From: Oscarella lobularis
Lineage: Eukaryota > Porifera > Homoscleromorpha > Homosclerophorida > Oscarellidae
Direction of reading: 5' to 3'
DNA: 64,000 nucleotides
Assembly: GCF_947507565.1 (NCBI RefSeq)
Contig: NC_089175.1
Location: 744,001 to 808,000 of the forward strand
Part shown: one piece after another, positions 9,585 through 22,900 of the stretch
How the letters are laid out: the number at the start of each line of letters is the position of its first letter
Position numbering within the stretch: the first letter of the stretch is position 1
Notes under the pieces: generated by a model
What the model was told of the DNA's origin: nothing
The model's input: the letters and a program-made list of their open reading frames with translations, nothing else
Databases searched by the model: none
Translations under genes and position numbers: made by a program

Positions 9585-12392
9585 CTGAAAATACACCAAC
9601 GTAGCCGTGTAGCGGTAAAAGACGTCTTACCTTTAGCTCGGACAATTGGAGTAAGAGGACCTCCTCCTGCACCTGTGAAAGCCTGCATCCACACTGAATA
9701 CTCGCCAAAAGACTCCAAGTTTGACAAAGTGTAATTCTACTAAGCGAGTTAGATTACGATTATCAGTTGAGAATTAGTTGTACCGTAGAACTTGGAGATG
9801 CAGTCACATTTTGGACATCACTTGGCACTGCGAGCCCGCTCTCTCTTTGATAGTAAATGACGTACTTCTCCAACAGTCCGTTGATCAGAGTACACAGCAG
9901 TTCGGTCCAAGTTATTAGAAGCTCCTTTCTTCCAATGGTTCCAACAACGGAAAAATTCCGAGGAGCACCAGTTGGTCCTATTTTTATTAAAACATAAAAT
10001 ATTAGTAATAACAAATCAGAGTTCGCCTTACTGTCTTCTGCTGTCAAGACGATATTTGGATTCCAATCACTGTAGTATCGTCTTCCTCCTGGTTCAACTT
10101 GAGATACCGCGCGAACAGTAACGTCGTACCATGAGTAACTAAAAAAACAAGTCTCAAATAAGCAAGATGACAAGGGTAAGGATTTGAACCTTGTCAAGTT
10201 GGTTATCACAAACTCAGTTTCGTTCTTCAAAAAATGCATTTCGTTGTGATAGTCGCAGCCACACATCATTTGAGCATATCCTTCTGGCCCAAAACCGTTA
10301 TAGTAGCCATTGGAAGAACAATAAAATTCAATATCTATTCCCACAAACAATCCATTGACATTCCTTGGAGAAAGAGACCAAGTCACTTTGAGACCAGCCA
10401 GACCGTCAATGTTGGAATTTGAACTGACATTCTGGATAGAAAGAACTGTAGGACTTGCAGGCGCCGCTAAAAAATTTCTTCAATGATCTATTGTTTTTTG
10501 AACCATTTACTGTACTAACCTGCATACGTTCTAACAGACTGATCCAAAGAGAAAGAGCTGGGACCGACTTCGGTGAAAGCCCGGATTCTGACGTCATAAA
10601 TTACGTACTCTTCCAGGTCAGTTAGCGTCATTGAAGAAATGTTCCCGCTCACATTAGCTGTATGAAGTTCCGTATCAAACTCTGCTCCAATATAGTAAAT
10701 TTCATAAAGAATGATAATTCCGTTGCGATCTTCCGCAGGAGGAGGATCCCACTTGACCTGAAGTTTGCTCAGACCGCAATTTTCCCAATAGTTAAAACAA
10801 GGATCAATAGGGGTGACTGTTAAATTAGTCGGCGGTTGACTAGGCGCTGTGAAAAAACAATAAGCATAAATCAAAAAGAAAGAAGCACTCTAACCGTCTT
10901 CGTCAGTGGTCACGGTTATTGGCGAACTTTCCGGACCAATAGCCACGGTAAAAGCACTGACGCTGACGTTGTAACGAGTAAACTCATTCAATCCGGTAAG
11001 AGTAAGTGAGAGCATTTCACCGGGAACCAGCTGGGAATGATTAGTCATGACCGTAGCATACACAACCGTGTAGTACACAATGATGCCATTGAGATGGCTA
11101 TCGGGAGGCGGGACCCACGATACGTACAAACTAGTCGAATTCGAGACAAGAACAGAGACATTCTGAGGAGGAGCGCTTGGAGCTGAACAAAAGATTACAT
11201 TTCACCACTAAAATGCGCGTCATTTCGTTTCTTTTACCTGACTGTTCCGTATAGGTGCTGCTGCAGCTGGACAAGCCTTCTCCTGCACTCGTCCTTGCAA
11301 AGACAAAGACTTGGTACAGCGTAAAAGCACGCAGATCTTCAAAGATGACAAATGTAGTCGTTCCATCAGTAGTGACGCTGCTATGACATGATTCCAAATG
11401 GCAGGCCAACACTCTGTAACCAACGATGACTCCATTGGGCTTCATAGGAGGCTTCCAGGACACCAACAAAGCAAACGAACCGTTCGTCATAACCGTTACA
11501 TTGACCGGAACGTCCGGCACTAAATAGGAACATTATTTTGGCTTCACCATACATAGAAGAACTTACAGCCCTTCGCGCTGTTTATTTTCAAGGGTGGACT
11601 GGGCCCTTTAGGTCCTTCTCCTGCACTCGTTCGAGCTGCTACAGTTATGTTATAGTCTTCAAAAGGTTCAACAAACAAGATGTATTTGGTTTCATTGACG
11701 TACACCACCGACGGATTCGTCTCGTTCTCGTCAATTCGCTGATAGTAGATGGTGTAGCCAATGAGAATGCCGTTGACGTGGGAAAACGGAGGCGGCTCCC
11801 AGGTGAGAAGAACTGACGAGACAGACGAATTGTATGTGATGACCGCACCGCTAACGTTGCGCGGAGAAGCAGTCGGAGCTAGAGAGAATAACGCGCAGAG
11901 ACACTATTCAGAAATGCTATAGATTGTCCAAGGCAACGAACTTTCACCGGGCAACGTTGGCGTTGCAGTTGTGCGTTGCAGAGACATTGTCGTTGGTGGT
12001 GGTGTCGCCGGCGTTGAGACATTGGAACTCTTCAAAGCTGTCGACCAAAGGAGCAAGACTAGAACGATGCGCAGACCCGTGCGTCCTGCAAAAAGCCAAA
12101 AACAGTTATTGTTCTGAGTGTATTTGGCTTCTAGTCTAGGCATCCTCGCCACCAGTATGCGGAAATAGGACCTTCGTGTGTTCTCACCTTTGATGATGAA
12201 TCCTATCTGCTTGGTCATGACTGCCAGTGGGATTGGCACGACGTACAGTAGAACGCGTCACGGTAGCTGATTTTTAGTCAAGCTCCCTTAATTGCACTTC
12301 AGTTGCCCGTTCCCAATCGCGGTTGAGACCAGCGCCCATGCACCAGAGATGAAACGCGACGACGGTAGGCGCGGGTAAGTGCTTTCGGCAAA

Positions 12393-12607
12393 GATGCGCG
12401 CAATATAGCCAAGAGCAGGATCGAACCCCTAAATGTCGATCGCGCGGTTTGGGGATACGTTGGGGATAAATGACCCGCTCACTGTCTCGATCTACATAAT
12501 TAAAAGATGCGCGCGCAATATAGCCAAGAGCAGGATCGAACCCCTAAAGGTCCATCACGCGGTTTGGGGATACGTTGGGGATAAATGACTGTCTCGATCT
12601 ACATAAC
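12393..12607. repeat. Direct tandem repeat, two units of about 105-113 bp
   Basis: Unit 1 (about 12393-12505) and unit 2 (about 12506-12607) both carry CAATATAGCCAAGAGCAGG, a GGATCGAACCCC core, GGTTTGGGGATACGTTGGGG and CTGTCTCGATCTACATAA. Single copies of the same motif occur upstream of C (about 31570-31620) and D (about 44010-44060), so here a piece of the receptor upstream region has been duplicated. Confidence 0.8.
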
Positions 12608-12684
12608 TGAATAAGCTCACAAATAGGCCCGACAATTAACGCTGCTAACCCATCAAACTCCAGTCATCAGAGACCGTTGATTGA

Positions 12685-12942
12685 AGACACGGAAATAGAC
12701 GCTATTCGGGTTTTCTCCACTACGTTATCGAAATTCATCGACTTCGAGCATTCGCGGGGTGCCGTGAAGAAAACCCGGACGAAAATCCGGTAGCCCAACT
12801 TGACGACGCTCTGAGCAGCAGAACAAATCGTCTCGACCCTTCCGGTGTTTCAGTCTCTGGCCAGGACGACGCGAAACTGTTCGAGTATTCGTCAATGTTC
12901 TGCGCGTGCCCGGCTGCTAGTCACGTGTATAGAACGCTGTAA
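12685..12942 (+). other. Open plus-strand stretch of unknown nature
   Basis: 85 codons are open on the plus strand after a TGA (12682-12684) up to TAA at 12940-12942, with no early ATG. It reads plausibly protein-like in the middle (REENPDENPVAQLDDALSS). Its last third overlaps the relic receptor 5' sequence, which argues for chance or a mosaic. I recognise no family. Confidence 0.2.
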
Positions 12943-13390
12943 CTCGTTCCGCGTTTCCTCCAAGACCTCCGTGTTTGCCCGTACAGTAGAACGTCACGGT
13001 AGTCACTGGTAAGCTCGCTTGCAACTCAGTTGCCCGTTCCCAATCGGTCGAGACCAGCGGGGCTCACTAGAGATGAAACTTGATGATTGCAGGCGCGGAC
13101 AAGGGCGATATCCGGCCGACATATATATGTACGCGGTCAAAGAGAACAGCGCGCTTCAGAGAAAGGAGTCACGCGGTCCTATTTGCTTTCAATATTTTCA
13201 TTTATCAGTATCTGGCTATATATAGTGAGACGGTTTGGGGTCGACAATCTGAATAACGAATAGTAGGTCTTCGGCCATTGTTTAGGAGTCAGAAGCCCCT
13301 ACCACGAAGTTTCTGTTGAAGGGCTCGTTGACTCAAGTCATCAATAAATTTATCGACGACGAAATCGCTCTTCTTATAGTCAACGGTGCC
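12895..13390 (-). pseudogene. Relic of a receptor 5' end
   Basis: Sequence here parallels the intron 1/upstream region of B (25670-26430) and E (56930-57700): the GTTCTGCGCGTG and GTCACGTGTAT stretch, GTACAGTAGAACG..TCACGGTAGT, the GTTGCCCGTTCCCAATCGG stretch, and further on ATGAGACGCTTCGGG-like and CATCTGAATAAC-like sequence. The part corresponding to exon 1 (ATG and donor) is missing and no signal-peptide exon follows. It looks like the remnant of a receptor gene lost between A and B. Confidence 0.55.
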
Positions 13391-13677
13391 CGGCCAAACT
13401 CTTTAATAAGCAGATGGTAGCTACAGCGGCGCTGCGACACGGTGACACAACTCAAGCTATTCTTATGATTGACAGTACTCGAGATAATACGCTAGTCCTG
13501 CCCGTTGCCACTAACACTATAACATTCACTGTCTATAATTAAAATATTGACTCCAACAATCCGTAGTGCAGTTACTAATGGCTACCAGTAGAAGGCCCCA
13601 GTAGCAGTGCCTACTAAGTGATTCGTGCTGCTAAAGCTGTATGCGCGTGCAATGAAAAGGTTAATTGCTGCATGTGC

Positions 13678-13943
13678 CTACAGGTAAATTGTCGGCTCCG
13701 ACGAGACGCCGCCGGTGAACGACGGATTTTCGAATGCATGTTCTGCAACGGGTCCCGATGTTGGAATCGTCGAAGAAACATTGCCACCACTCATATCTAA
13801 GTAGGGGTCTTTCAATTGAATAACTTCCAAATTTGCCTGACGACGTCTCTTTCGCACGCAGATGATAACAATCACGAGTACGATTAGTACCAGTACGGCT
13901 ACAGAAACAGCTACAGCAATGACCATTGACATATCATCACTCC
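13678..13943 (-). other. Receptor B transmembrane exon with kinase removed
   Basis: The TM helix and RKRRRQANLEV run directly into IQLKDPYLDMSGG, then PTSGPVAEHAFENPSFTGG and the C-terminal SSEPTIYL, stop 13678-13680. In E and F more than 400 residues including the kinase separate the TM from YLDMSGG. The reading frame is kept across the junction, and a second in-frame gap removes the GKKDPSGEK region. A YxxM motif survives, the NPxY motif is NPSF, and the end is TIYL. Confidence 0.88.
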
Positions 13944-16900
13944 CTAAATGATGATAAATAAAAGCGAGAAAAAACAACGTTGTACATGTCTTACCTCGTG
14001 GTTCAGACGTACTCGGAATAAGGAACTGGCAAGGATCGCTGCTCGGACCGACGGTCGTTTGTCCGCAATCGGCGCGACTTTCAGCTTCCATAGTTACCGT
14101 GTACCACTGGTCGAAGTCAATCGTAGACTCATCGACCTCCAAGGTATCTGATCCACCGACCGATTGTCCGACGTACTTGGTATCACTAAAGACTTGCCCA
14201 ATGCCCGTTTCGTTTCCTTTGAACAAATTGACACGGTATCCTCGACGTTCACCGCGCCAGTCCGACATAGAAACGTCCGTGTAATTTAATCGAATCGCCT
14301 TCACTTTGTCTTGATTTCCCTGAAGAGCTTCGCAAGTGTGAATCACAGCCGCAGACAGGGGAGCTGGAACAAACGACATTAAATAACATACTCAATTGTC
14401 ATTTGAGCACATGCATACCTGCTGCGCAAGTTGAAACGTTTCGAGTTCCAAATGCACCCGCTCCTCGCCCAGAATGCGCTCGAATACGCACGGTATAGAG
14501 ATGGTAAGGCTCGAGGCCAAAGAATTCAGCTTCACCAGTCACGTTCGTCGTTTTGTATACGTGACCTTGATCAGACGATATGTTTGCTTCCACTCGAAAT
14601 AGAATTCCATTAGGCTCGACTGTCCACGAGAGTTTCACCCACGTCGAATTCTTGCCGACCACGGCAATGTTTGGTTTATCAGGTACTTAAAAGAATTCGA
14701 TAGTTGAATAAATGAAATAATTACTTATTGCGAGACAAACCTCCTTCTCCAGTTCTGTTTTTTCCAGAAGCGAAAGGGCCTTCCGCATCGACGCTACACG
14801 TTTCTGCCGCGATTCCTACGTGATATACAGTGTACGGCGTTAGTTCAGTAAGCAGCGCTTCGTGATCTCCAGCGTCAAAGTCTGTTTTAGACGGTTTGCT
14901 ATCGAGACTGTTGAGCGGCCAGTACCGCGCGACGTAGCCGCACAACACGCCGTTCAAGTCAGATTCCAAAGGCGAAATCCAACTCAGAAGAAGCGTCGAG
15001 CTTTCGTTCGTTCGACTAACAGTGAAATTTCGCGGAGGGGACGATGGAGCTAACAACGATTTTCACAATCAAATAAAACGTTTTCAAAATTAGCTTACCA
15101 GATGAAGGCGTCTGAAAATAATGAAGGTCAGATACGTCTCCGAGCGATCCGTCCGCGTAACCGGCAACAAGCGTAGCCAAAAAAAGCGTATTCGGCGTCA
15201 AATTTTCCACACTTGCACTCGTCTCATTGGCATTGATAACTCGCGTAGAGAAGCGAATAGGTCTGTCTATCTGTTGAACAGTGAGTGTATAGTTCAGCAG
15301 ATTCGGGTGTAACGGTCGCTCCCAATTCAAAGTCACCGACGTCGACGTAAGATTCCAATGAGTGACGTTGCGCGGTGTTCTATCATCGGGATCTACAAGT
15401 TTCGTGAACATTAGGATCGGCTTGCTGCCGGCTCCCTCTCCTGAGATCGTCTTTGCTCGAATAATGACAGAGTACTGTGCCGGATATTCGAGTCCTTCTA
15501 CTTCTTGAAATCGTGCCGTTGGATTGTTCTGGTGAATGATTGTGAATATTTTTGGCGTTCCTGTTGCGTTGGCCCACTGCGTGGTGATCTCGTACTCGGT
15601 GATAATGCCGTTGGGTTTCTTCGACGGAGACCACGAAACGAGTAGACTCGCTCGTCTCGTCGCATCGACCCGAACGGCATCAGGTGGACCCGGCTCTAAA
15701 AACCCAATCAAATCATAAATAATAAATCTCGTTATCAGTTCCTACTTCCTTGATTGGTGCGGATGACAAGTAAGTCTGACGTAGGACCTCGGTGATCGTA
15801 GAGAATGTTGAAGGCTCGCATGGACAACTGATATTCTGTGTATCCTGTCAAATCGGCGACTCTCCATCGAAAGAATCGGCCATCCGGCAAGCCGAGTTCG
15901 TCCGGACGCAGATCCACGTCTTTTGTCCATCCCGTTGCCGTTTCAGTAATGCGATACGAATAAGCGATCCGACCGTTTGGTGACCTAGGCAGCTCCCATT
16001 CGAGAAGGACGGACGATGCGCCGACGTTGGGAATTCGAAACGATCCAAGCGGACCAGGAGCTGCGTGACAGGGAAAAAATAAATAATCATACTCCATCTT
16101 CTATACACGTACTTCCTTCGAGTGTATAGGCAAATGTGACGGCACTTGCATTTCCACCTTCGGTCTTCACTTCAATCCGATAGTAAGTGTACGGAGACAA
16201 ACGATCGAGTACGTAAGACTCATCTCTCGTCGTCACGTTTTGCTTCTCTCCTTTCTCATCATCTGCACTGTAGACTATTACGTAGCGCGAGATTTTGCCA
16301 GCGGACGGAGCTAGCCACGACACTGAGATGCTTTCCGGTGTACCTGACCTTGCTGTCAGTCCTCGTGGAGCTCCAGGAACTAAAAATAAAGAACAATCAA
16401 ATAATGAAAAGCAATACGAATTATTTACTAACTTTGCTTCAGAGTAACGACGTGAACGAGAGCGGTCTTCTCGCCTAGTCCCTGCGACGTTCGTGCTCGC
16501 ATGTAGATCGAATAGTTCGTTCCTTCCGTAAGGTTTGTTATGATGATGTTACTTTCGTCTCTTTGAACCGTGAAGTTGGCAACAGAGACCAACGACGTCA
16601 AATCGCGCCGACGACGATTTGACGACGAGAATACGAAAATGCGATAGTCCAAAATCTCCCCGCGAGGTTCCGACGGTGCCGTCCAGCTCAGAGAGATCGC
16701 CGTCGAGCTCACAGGATCAGCCCGTCCAACAGAAGGAGGACCAGGAACTACACGAAGAAATAAAGTCTCCATAATTCAAAACTATTACCGTTACCGTACT
16801 CCTTACCGTCTTCACTCGTCCGCACTGTAAGATCGTCGCTGACCGGTCCGAGGCCCTTGTTTGTTCTACCGCTCACTTTGACGATATAAAACGTGTACGG

Positions 16901-19900
16901 TAAAAGGCCGCTAAGCGTAGCCGACGTCTCTGTTCCGCGCACTGTTACTGTTTTCTCCGCTTCGCCGCCCTTCTGAGCGACGTACGTGACGACGTAGTCG
17001 CGAAGAATACCGTTGCGACTACCACTAGGTATCGCTTCCCAAGAAATCCGTACGCTGCTTTTTGTGGCGCGAGCCAGAGAAACGTTTGCTGGAGGCTCAT
17101 CGGGAACTGTGAACAAATGGTAAATGCAGAAAAATCATTAGACATTAGATATTTGCTTTTTTACCGTCTTCCGGAGTGGTGAATTCGTAGGGGTCTGACA
17201 GTGGCCCGAAGCCAATCGCCGTTGCAGCGCTAACTCGTATTCGATACTTTCGTCCAGAGAACAGATTTCTCACTGTTGCGTTCGTCTGCGGTGCGACGGT
17301 GGCGATTTCGGCTTGTGCCAAAACCCACTGACCTAAACTGTCTTCGATCTCGACCGCTACTTTGTATTTCGTGATTTTGCCGTTCTGTTCAAACCGATCA
17401 GGTGGTTTCCATACGACACGAGCTTCTTTATTAGGTAGAGTCGTGACCGCAATATCGATAGGACTCCCATCCGGACCTACACAAATCACCGACAGTTTGT
17501 ACACGAAATTCCCTTCTAAATGGACTCACTGTCTTCTTGCGTCTTTGCCTCGTCAGCTGCACTCAAGCTAGAGTTATCTCCGTCAAACGCTTCAATTTGG
17601 ACTCGATAATTAGTCACGGGCTCTAAATTTTCGACCTCTGCTTCACGTTGCGATCCGTCAACGCTCACTTCCAAACAAGTGACGCATTCTTCTGTCATTA
17701 AATCTTTTCGGCAGGCAATCACAAGAAATCTCGTTGGAGAGCCGCCTAGAGACCACGTAACCTTCATTGTTCTGCTGGCTGGTGTCAAGCTTTTGAGTGT
17801 GGGAGATATTCCCGCTTTCTTTGGTAGAGGATTTTCTTTCTCCCACGGTGTGGATGTCAATCCAGATCGGCTATTGGCCCGAATCGATAAGTAGAACCTG
17901 TCGCTATTCAAAAGAGTTTCCAATCCTTGAAGCACAGACGTGAACGTTTTCAAAACGCACACACCGTCGGTAGCGCAATAGCAAGACTCGTCACGATCAA
18001 GACATTGAGACTAGACAATCAGAAAGCCAAAGATCACTTATGAGTGTCCAATTTTTTAACGCTGCATACCTGAATTTGCGAAGTAATTGTACCGCGTCCT
18101 TCGCTCGTCGTCGAACTCTTTGTCTTTGAGATAGTCCACTCGATCGTTTCAATTCCGCTCTCTTTGTCCATTGCCCTCAGTTCGAGAGTGAACACCGATC
18201 CAGTTCGACCTTCCGAGCAAAGATCTAAATCTCTGATAGGACTCTGCTCGCGTTTCCACACGATAACGTCGGTGATCGACGGCGGAGTGAAGTCTGTGTA
18301 AACCAAAGCCGAACTGAACGCCTGATGTCCAAAGATATCTTTTGCCGTCATCTCAACTTCGTACGTTTCGCCCGATTCAAAGGGCTTCGGATGACGATAG
18401 ACCCAATTCTGTTCTAGAGCGGTGACATTCTGAGATGAAATCAGCCGCTGATAGGTAGCGTTCTTCTGATAAAGCGACAGTCCGAAAGACGTAATTCCCG
18501 AGTAATTATACGTTTGGATGCCGGAGAAGGACAGTGGCGGCGTGACGACGTCGTATCCAAACTGAGGTCGTTCAATAGGAAATAGCAGTGACGGATTTTT
18601 CTTGATGTACGTGTTGTAGAAATGGTTTTCCCAGCTAACACTAAGATCTTGTCGACGTTGATCCGTTTGCCAGTTTTTGTATTTGGCCGATGTGAACTGA
18701 AGCTTGTGACGAGTCGATAAAGCAACCGAGGAACCTTCCACTGTGTCTACCAAGATAAGACTTCGAACGATTGAGGTATGGGAACCGTGAGCGACCGTCA
18801 ATTCAATCAGATTCATTCCCGAGAACGGATGAATGAAAATGGGATAACGAACGGGTTGATGATCGATTCGGTGAGACTGACTAAATCGAGGCGGCATCAC
18901 GAGGAAGCTGTCTCGACGCACGAGAATATAGACTTTCCACGTGTACGTTAGTGGACACGTGAAGAAGCACGTCCACCCGTTCCAATACACGCTGACGTGA
19001 TCTCGAAGAGCGCTGTCGCCGGACAGTACCGTTGCACTGACGTGAAGGCGAGCTGGCGGTCGCGATGGTAGAGCCACGTCGTTGCACTGATTTGGCCATC
19101 TTCGAGGAGGATCGAGGCAGTTAAAAGGAGTGTTGTCAATTGTTTCTATAGAAATAAAAATGTTCGATTTGTGCAATTGTTACTACGACTCGTACCGAGA
19201 CATTCGGTGATATTTGCGAATGGCTTTTGTGATAGAATGCACGTGTCGCACTTCTGTCCATCGGCACCGTCGCGGCACAAACATTGGCCCGTTGTCAGGT
19301 TACAATTTTCGCTCACCGAACCCGGTAAATAACATTCGCAAACTGAAAACACTTCAACTTAGCTGCGTGTAACTATAAGAGACGCTTTACCTCTAGTTGT
19401 CCGCGCTTTGACAACGGGAGTAAGAGGACCTCCTCCCGCACCTGTGAATGCTTGCATCCACACTGAATACTCGCCAAAAGACTTCAACTTTGACAAAGTG
19501 TAATTCTACAACACGGGTTAGATTGCGATTATCAGTTGAGAATTAGTCGTACCGTAGAACTTGGAGATGCAGTCACATTTTGGACATCACTTGGCACTGC
19601 GAGCCCGCTCTCTCTTTGATAGTAAATGACGTACTTCTCCAACAGTCCGTTGATCAGAGTACACAGCAGTTCGGTCCAAGTTATTAGAAGCTCCTTTCTT
19701 CCAACGGTTCCAACAACGGACAAATTCCGAGGAACGCCAGTTGGTCCTTATTGATTAGAACATAAGTATTAGTTATTACAAATCAGAGTTCGCCTTACTG
19801 TCTTGTGCTGTCAAAACGATATTTGTATTCCAATCACCGTAATACTTTCTTCCTCCTGGTCCATCTTGAGACACCGCGTAAAGAAAAACGTCGTACCACG

Positions 19901-22900
19901 AGTAACTAGAAACATATCCTAAGATCATCAAGGAGAGGAGGTAAAGATTAGAACCTTGTCAAGTTGGTGATCACAAATTCCCTTTCGTTTTGCACATGAG
20001 CGTTGTTGCCGTTGCCATAATATTCGCAATCACACATCATTTGAACTTCTCTCTCCTCGGAAGAGGAGTAGTAAGTGGAAGAGCAGTAATAAGAAATGTG
20101 CGTTTCCACAAACAATCCATTGACATCCCTTGGAGACGGGTTAGACCAAGTCACTTTGAGACCAGCCAGACCGTCAATGCTTGAACTTGAACTGACGTTC
20201 TGGATAGAAAGAATTGTCGGACTTGCAGGAGGAGCTAGAACATCCCAATCTAATGTAGATAAAGAAAGAGACATTCCTTACAAACCTCCGTAAGTTCTTG
20301 CAGAGAGTTCTGCAGAGAAAGGACCCGGACCAACGCTTGTATAGGCTCGAACTTTGACGTCATAAACTACGTACTCCTCCAGGCCAGATAGAGTCAAAGA
20401 AGTAACGCTTCCGCTCACATTGACAGAATGAGGATCGGTATCGAATTCGTCTCCTACGTAGTTAATCTCATAAGCAGTGATCACTCCATTCTGATCAGCG
20501 ACAGAGAGAGTTTCCCAACGAACGATAAGATAAGCCGGACTCGCGTAGTCACGGTACCGAGAAACTGACAACAGACGCGGTGCTTTAGGAACTACGAGAA
20601 AGTCAATCATGGAAGAACAATGCAAATGTGAATTATCTATTTCACCGTCCTCTTCCGTTCGAACTCTCAGAGGAGGATCCGGTCCTTCCGGACTCAAGTC
20701 TTCTCCGGTAGCCGCATCCATCGTGATCGTGTAGCTGGTAAAAGGACTAAGACCTCTCAGCGTTGCGTTGTACGCATTGACGTCATCAACGTCGTATCGT
20801 CTTCGCAGCGACTCTCCATCCGCCCGATAATATATGTTGTAGCTAGAAACGTTGGAATTGTTCAAAGGAGACCACTCTATCAGAATGGTAGTAGAAGATA
20901 AGACGGTGGCCGTAATATTTTGAGGTGAAAACTCAAGAACTAAAATGAAATTTTCTGATTGCAGTCAAATGAAAACCCGGTTGTGTGACTATCGTACCAA
21001 GACATTCGCTTATATTAGCGAATGGTTTTTGCGATAGAATGCACGTGTCACAATTTTGTCCTTCGGCGCCATCGCGGCACAAGCATTGGCCAGTTGTCAG
21101 GTCACAATTTTCGCTTACCGAACCCGGTAAATAACATTCGCAAACTGAAAACACTTCAACTTAGCTGCGTGTAACGATAAGAGACGCTTTACCTCTAGTT
21201 GTCCGCGCTTTAGTAAGAGGACCTCCTCCGGCACCCGTGAATGCCTGCATCCACACTGAATACTCGCCAAAAGACTCCAAGTTTGACAAAGTGTAATTCT
21301 ACAACACGGTTTAGATTGCGATTAGTAGTTGAGAATTAGCCGTACTGTAGAACTTGGAGATACAGCTACGGATTGGACATCACTTGGCGCGGCTGGCCCA
21401 ATCTGTCTTTGATAGTAAATGACGTACTTCTCCAACAGTCCGTTGATCAGAGTACACAGCAGTTCGATCCAAGATATTAGGAGCTCCTTTCTTCCAACGG
21501 TTCCAGCAACGGACAAATTCCGAGGAACGCCAGTTGGTCCTTATTCAATAAAACATAAATACTGGCAAATGTAAATCAGACTTTGCCTTACTGTCTTCTG
21601 CTGTCAAGACAATCCTTGGATTCCAATCGCCGTAGTATTCTCTTCCTCCTGGTCCATCTTGAGATACCGCGCGAACAATAACGTCGTACCACGAGTAACT
21701 AGAAACAAGTCCCAAGAGCATCAAGGAGAGGAAGGAGGTAAAGATTAGAACCTTGTCAAGTTGGTGATCACAAACTCAGTTCCATTCTTCAAAAAAAACA
21801 TTTCGTTATGATAATCGCAGTCACACATCATTTGAGCATATCCTTCTGGTCCAAAACCGTTATAGTAGACGTAGGAAGAACAACAGAAATCAATACGTAT
21901 TCCCACAAACAATCCATTGACATCTCTTGGAGACGGGTTAGACCAAGTCACTTTGAGACCAGCGAGACCGTCAATGCTTGAATTTGAACTAACGTTTTGG
22001 ACAGAAAGAATTACCGTACTTGCAGGATCAGCTAAAAGATGAAACTCAAAATTAAAAATGACAAAATTCTTTACAAACCTCCGTAAGTTGTTGCAGAAAC
22101 ATTCGCAGAAAAATGACCCGGACCAACGCTAGTATAGGCTCGAACTTTGACGTCATAAACTACGTACTCCTCAAGGCCAGATAGAGCCAAAGAAGTATCG
22201 CTTCCGCTGACATTGACAGAATGCGGATCGGTATCGAATTCATCTCCTACGTAGTTAATCTCATAAGCAGTGATCACTCCATTCCGATCGGCAACAGAGA
22301 GAGTTGCCCAACGAACGATAAGCCGAGCCGGTCTGCAGCCGCGACAGTTCCGGGTAACTGACAACAGACGCGGTGCTTTAGGAACTACGAGAAGGTCAAT
22401 CATGAAAGAACAATGCAAATGTGAATTATCTATCTGACCGTCCTCTTCCGTCCGAACTCTCAGAGGAGGATCCGGTCCCTCCGGACTCAAGCCTTCTTCG
22501 GTAGCCGCATCCATTGTGATCGTGTAGTTGGTAAAAGGACGAAGACCTGTCAGCGTGGCGTTGAACGCATCGACGTCATCGACGTCGTATCGTCTTCGCA
22601 GCGATTCCCCGTCTGCCCGATAGTATATGTTGTAGCCAGAAACGTTGAAATCATTCAAAGAAGACCACTCTACCAGAACGGCAGTAGAAGATAAGACGGT
22701 GGCCGTAATATTTTGAGGTGAAAACTCAGGAACTAAAATAGAATTCTCTGATTGCAGTCAAATGAAAAACCGGTTGTGTGACTATCGTACCAAGACATTC
22801 GCTTATATTAGCGAATGGTTTTTGCGATAGAATGCACGTGTCACAATTTTGTCCTTCGGCGCCGTCGCGGCACAAGCATTGGCCCGTCGTCAGGTCACAA

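Larger units (their letters stand above)
934..12218 (-). pseudogene. Receptor A: FN3/laminin-EGF receptor tyrosine kinase with premature stop
   Basis: Giant single-pass RTK. The ATG (12216-12218) opens MTKQIGFIIK, spliced to a signal-peptide/Thr-rich exon (about 11940-12080). Then come 23 FN3 domains in phase-1 exons: about 11567-11878, 11240-11520, 10893-11183, 10518-10849, 10032-10468 (split), 9632-9985 (split), LE 9438-9584, 9075-9380, 8730-9055, 8237-8683, 7830-8190, LE 7636-7776, 7290-7580, 6935-7235, 6440-6880, 6030-6395, 5640-5945, 5283-5583, 4920-5230, 4605-4870, 4235-4550, two in 3585-4180, 3230-3540, 2900-3170. A membrane-proximal domain (2475-2840) and TM/kinase exon follow. Compared with B, D and E it lacks the third LE, the 360-residue module and the Cys/FN3 exon. 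The FN3 at 6935-7235 has an in-frame TGA at 6990-6992 where paralogs have CGA (Arg), and the tail is frameshifted at an A7 run (stop 996-998; ancestral stop 934-936). It may be a pseudogene or encode a secreted ectodomain. An upstream in-frame ATG at 12237-12239 is an alternative start. Confidence 0.72.
12219..13677. other. Intergenic between receptors A and B
   Basis: It contains the receptor A upstream region (12219-12390, similar to sequence upstream of C and D), a two-unit direct repeat (12393-12607), an open plus-strand stretch of unknown meaning (12685-12942), a relic of another receptor 5' end (12895-13390), and the 3' flank of receptor B (about 13410-13677). The last is nearly identical to that of D at 31766-32032. 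Confidence 0.65.

Noticed and set aside
12400-12445. tRNA-like B-box core (GGATCGAACCC, read on either strand) in receptor upstream regions
   Set aside because: There is no matching A-box at tRNA distance, no acceptor-stem pairing and one base is missing from the B-box consensus.
13019-13225. Small plus-strand ORF between A and B
   Set aside because: It lies in the relic receptor upstream sequence and the frame is not kept in the homologous regions near 25.85 and 57.1 kb.
13678-13943. Possibility that the B/D kinase is on a further downstream exon
   Set aside because: The tail peptide, C-terminal EPTIYL and stop are contiguous with the TM in one exon and the 3' flank matches that of kinase genes after their stop.
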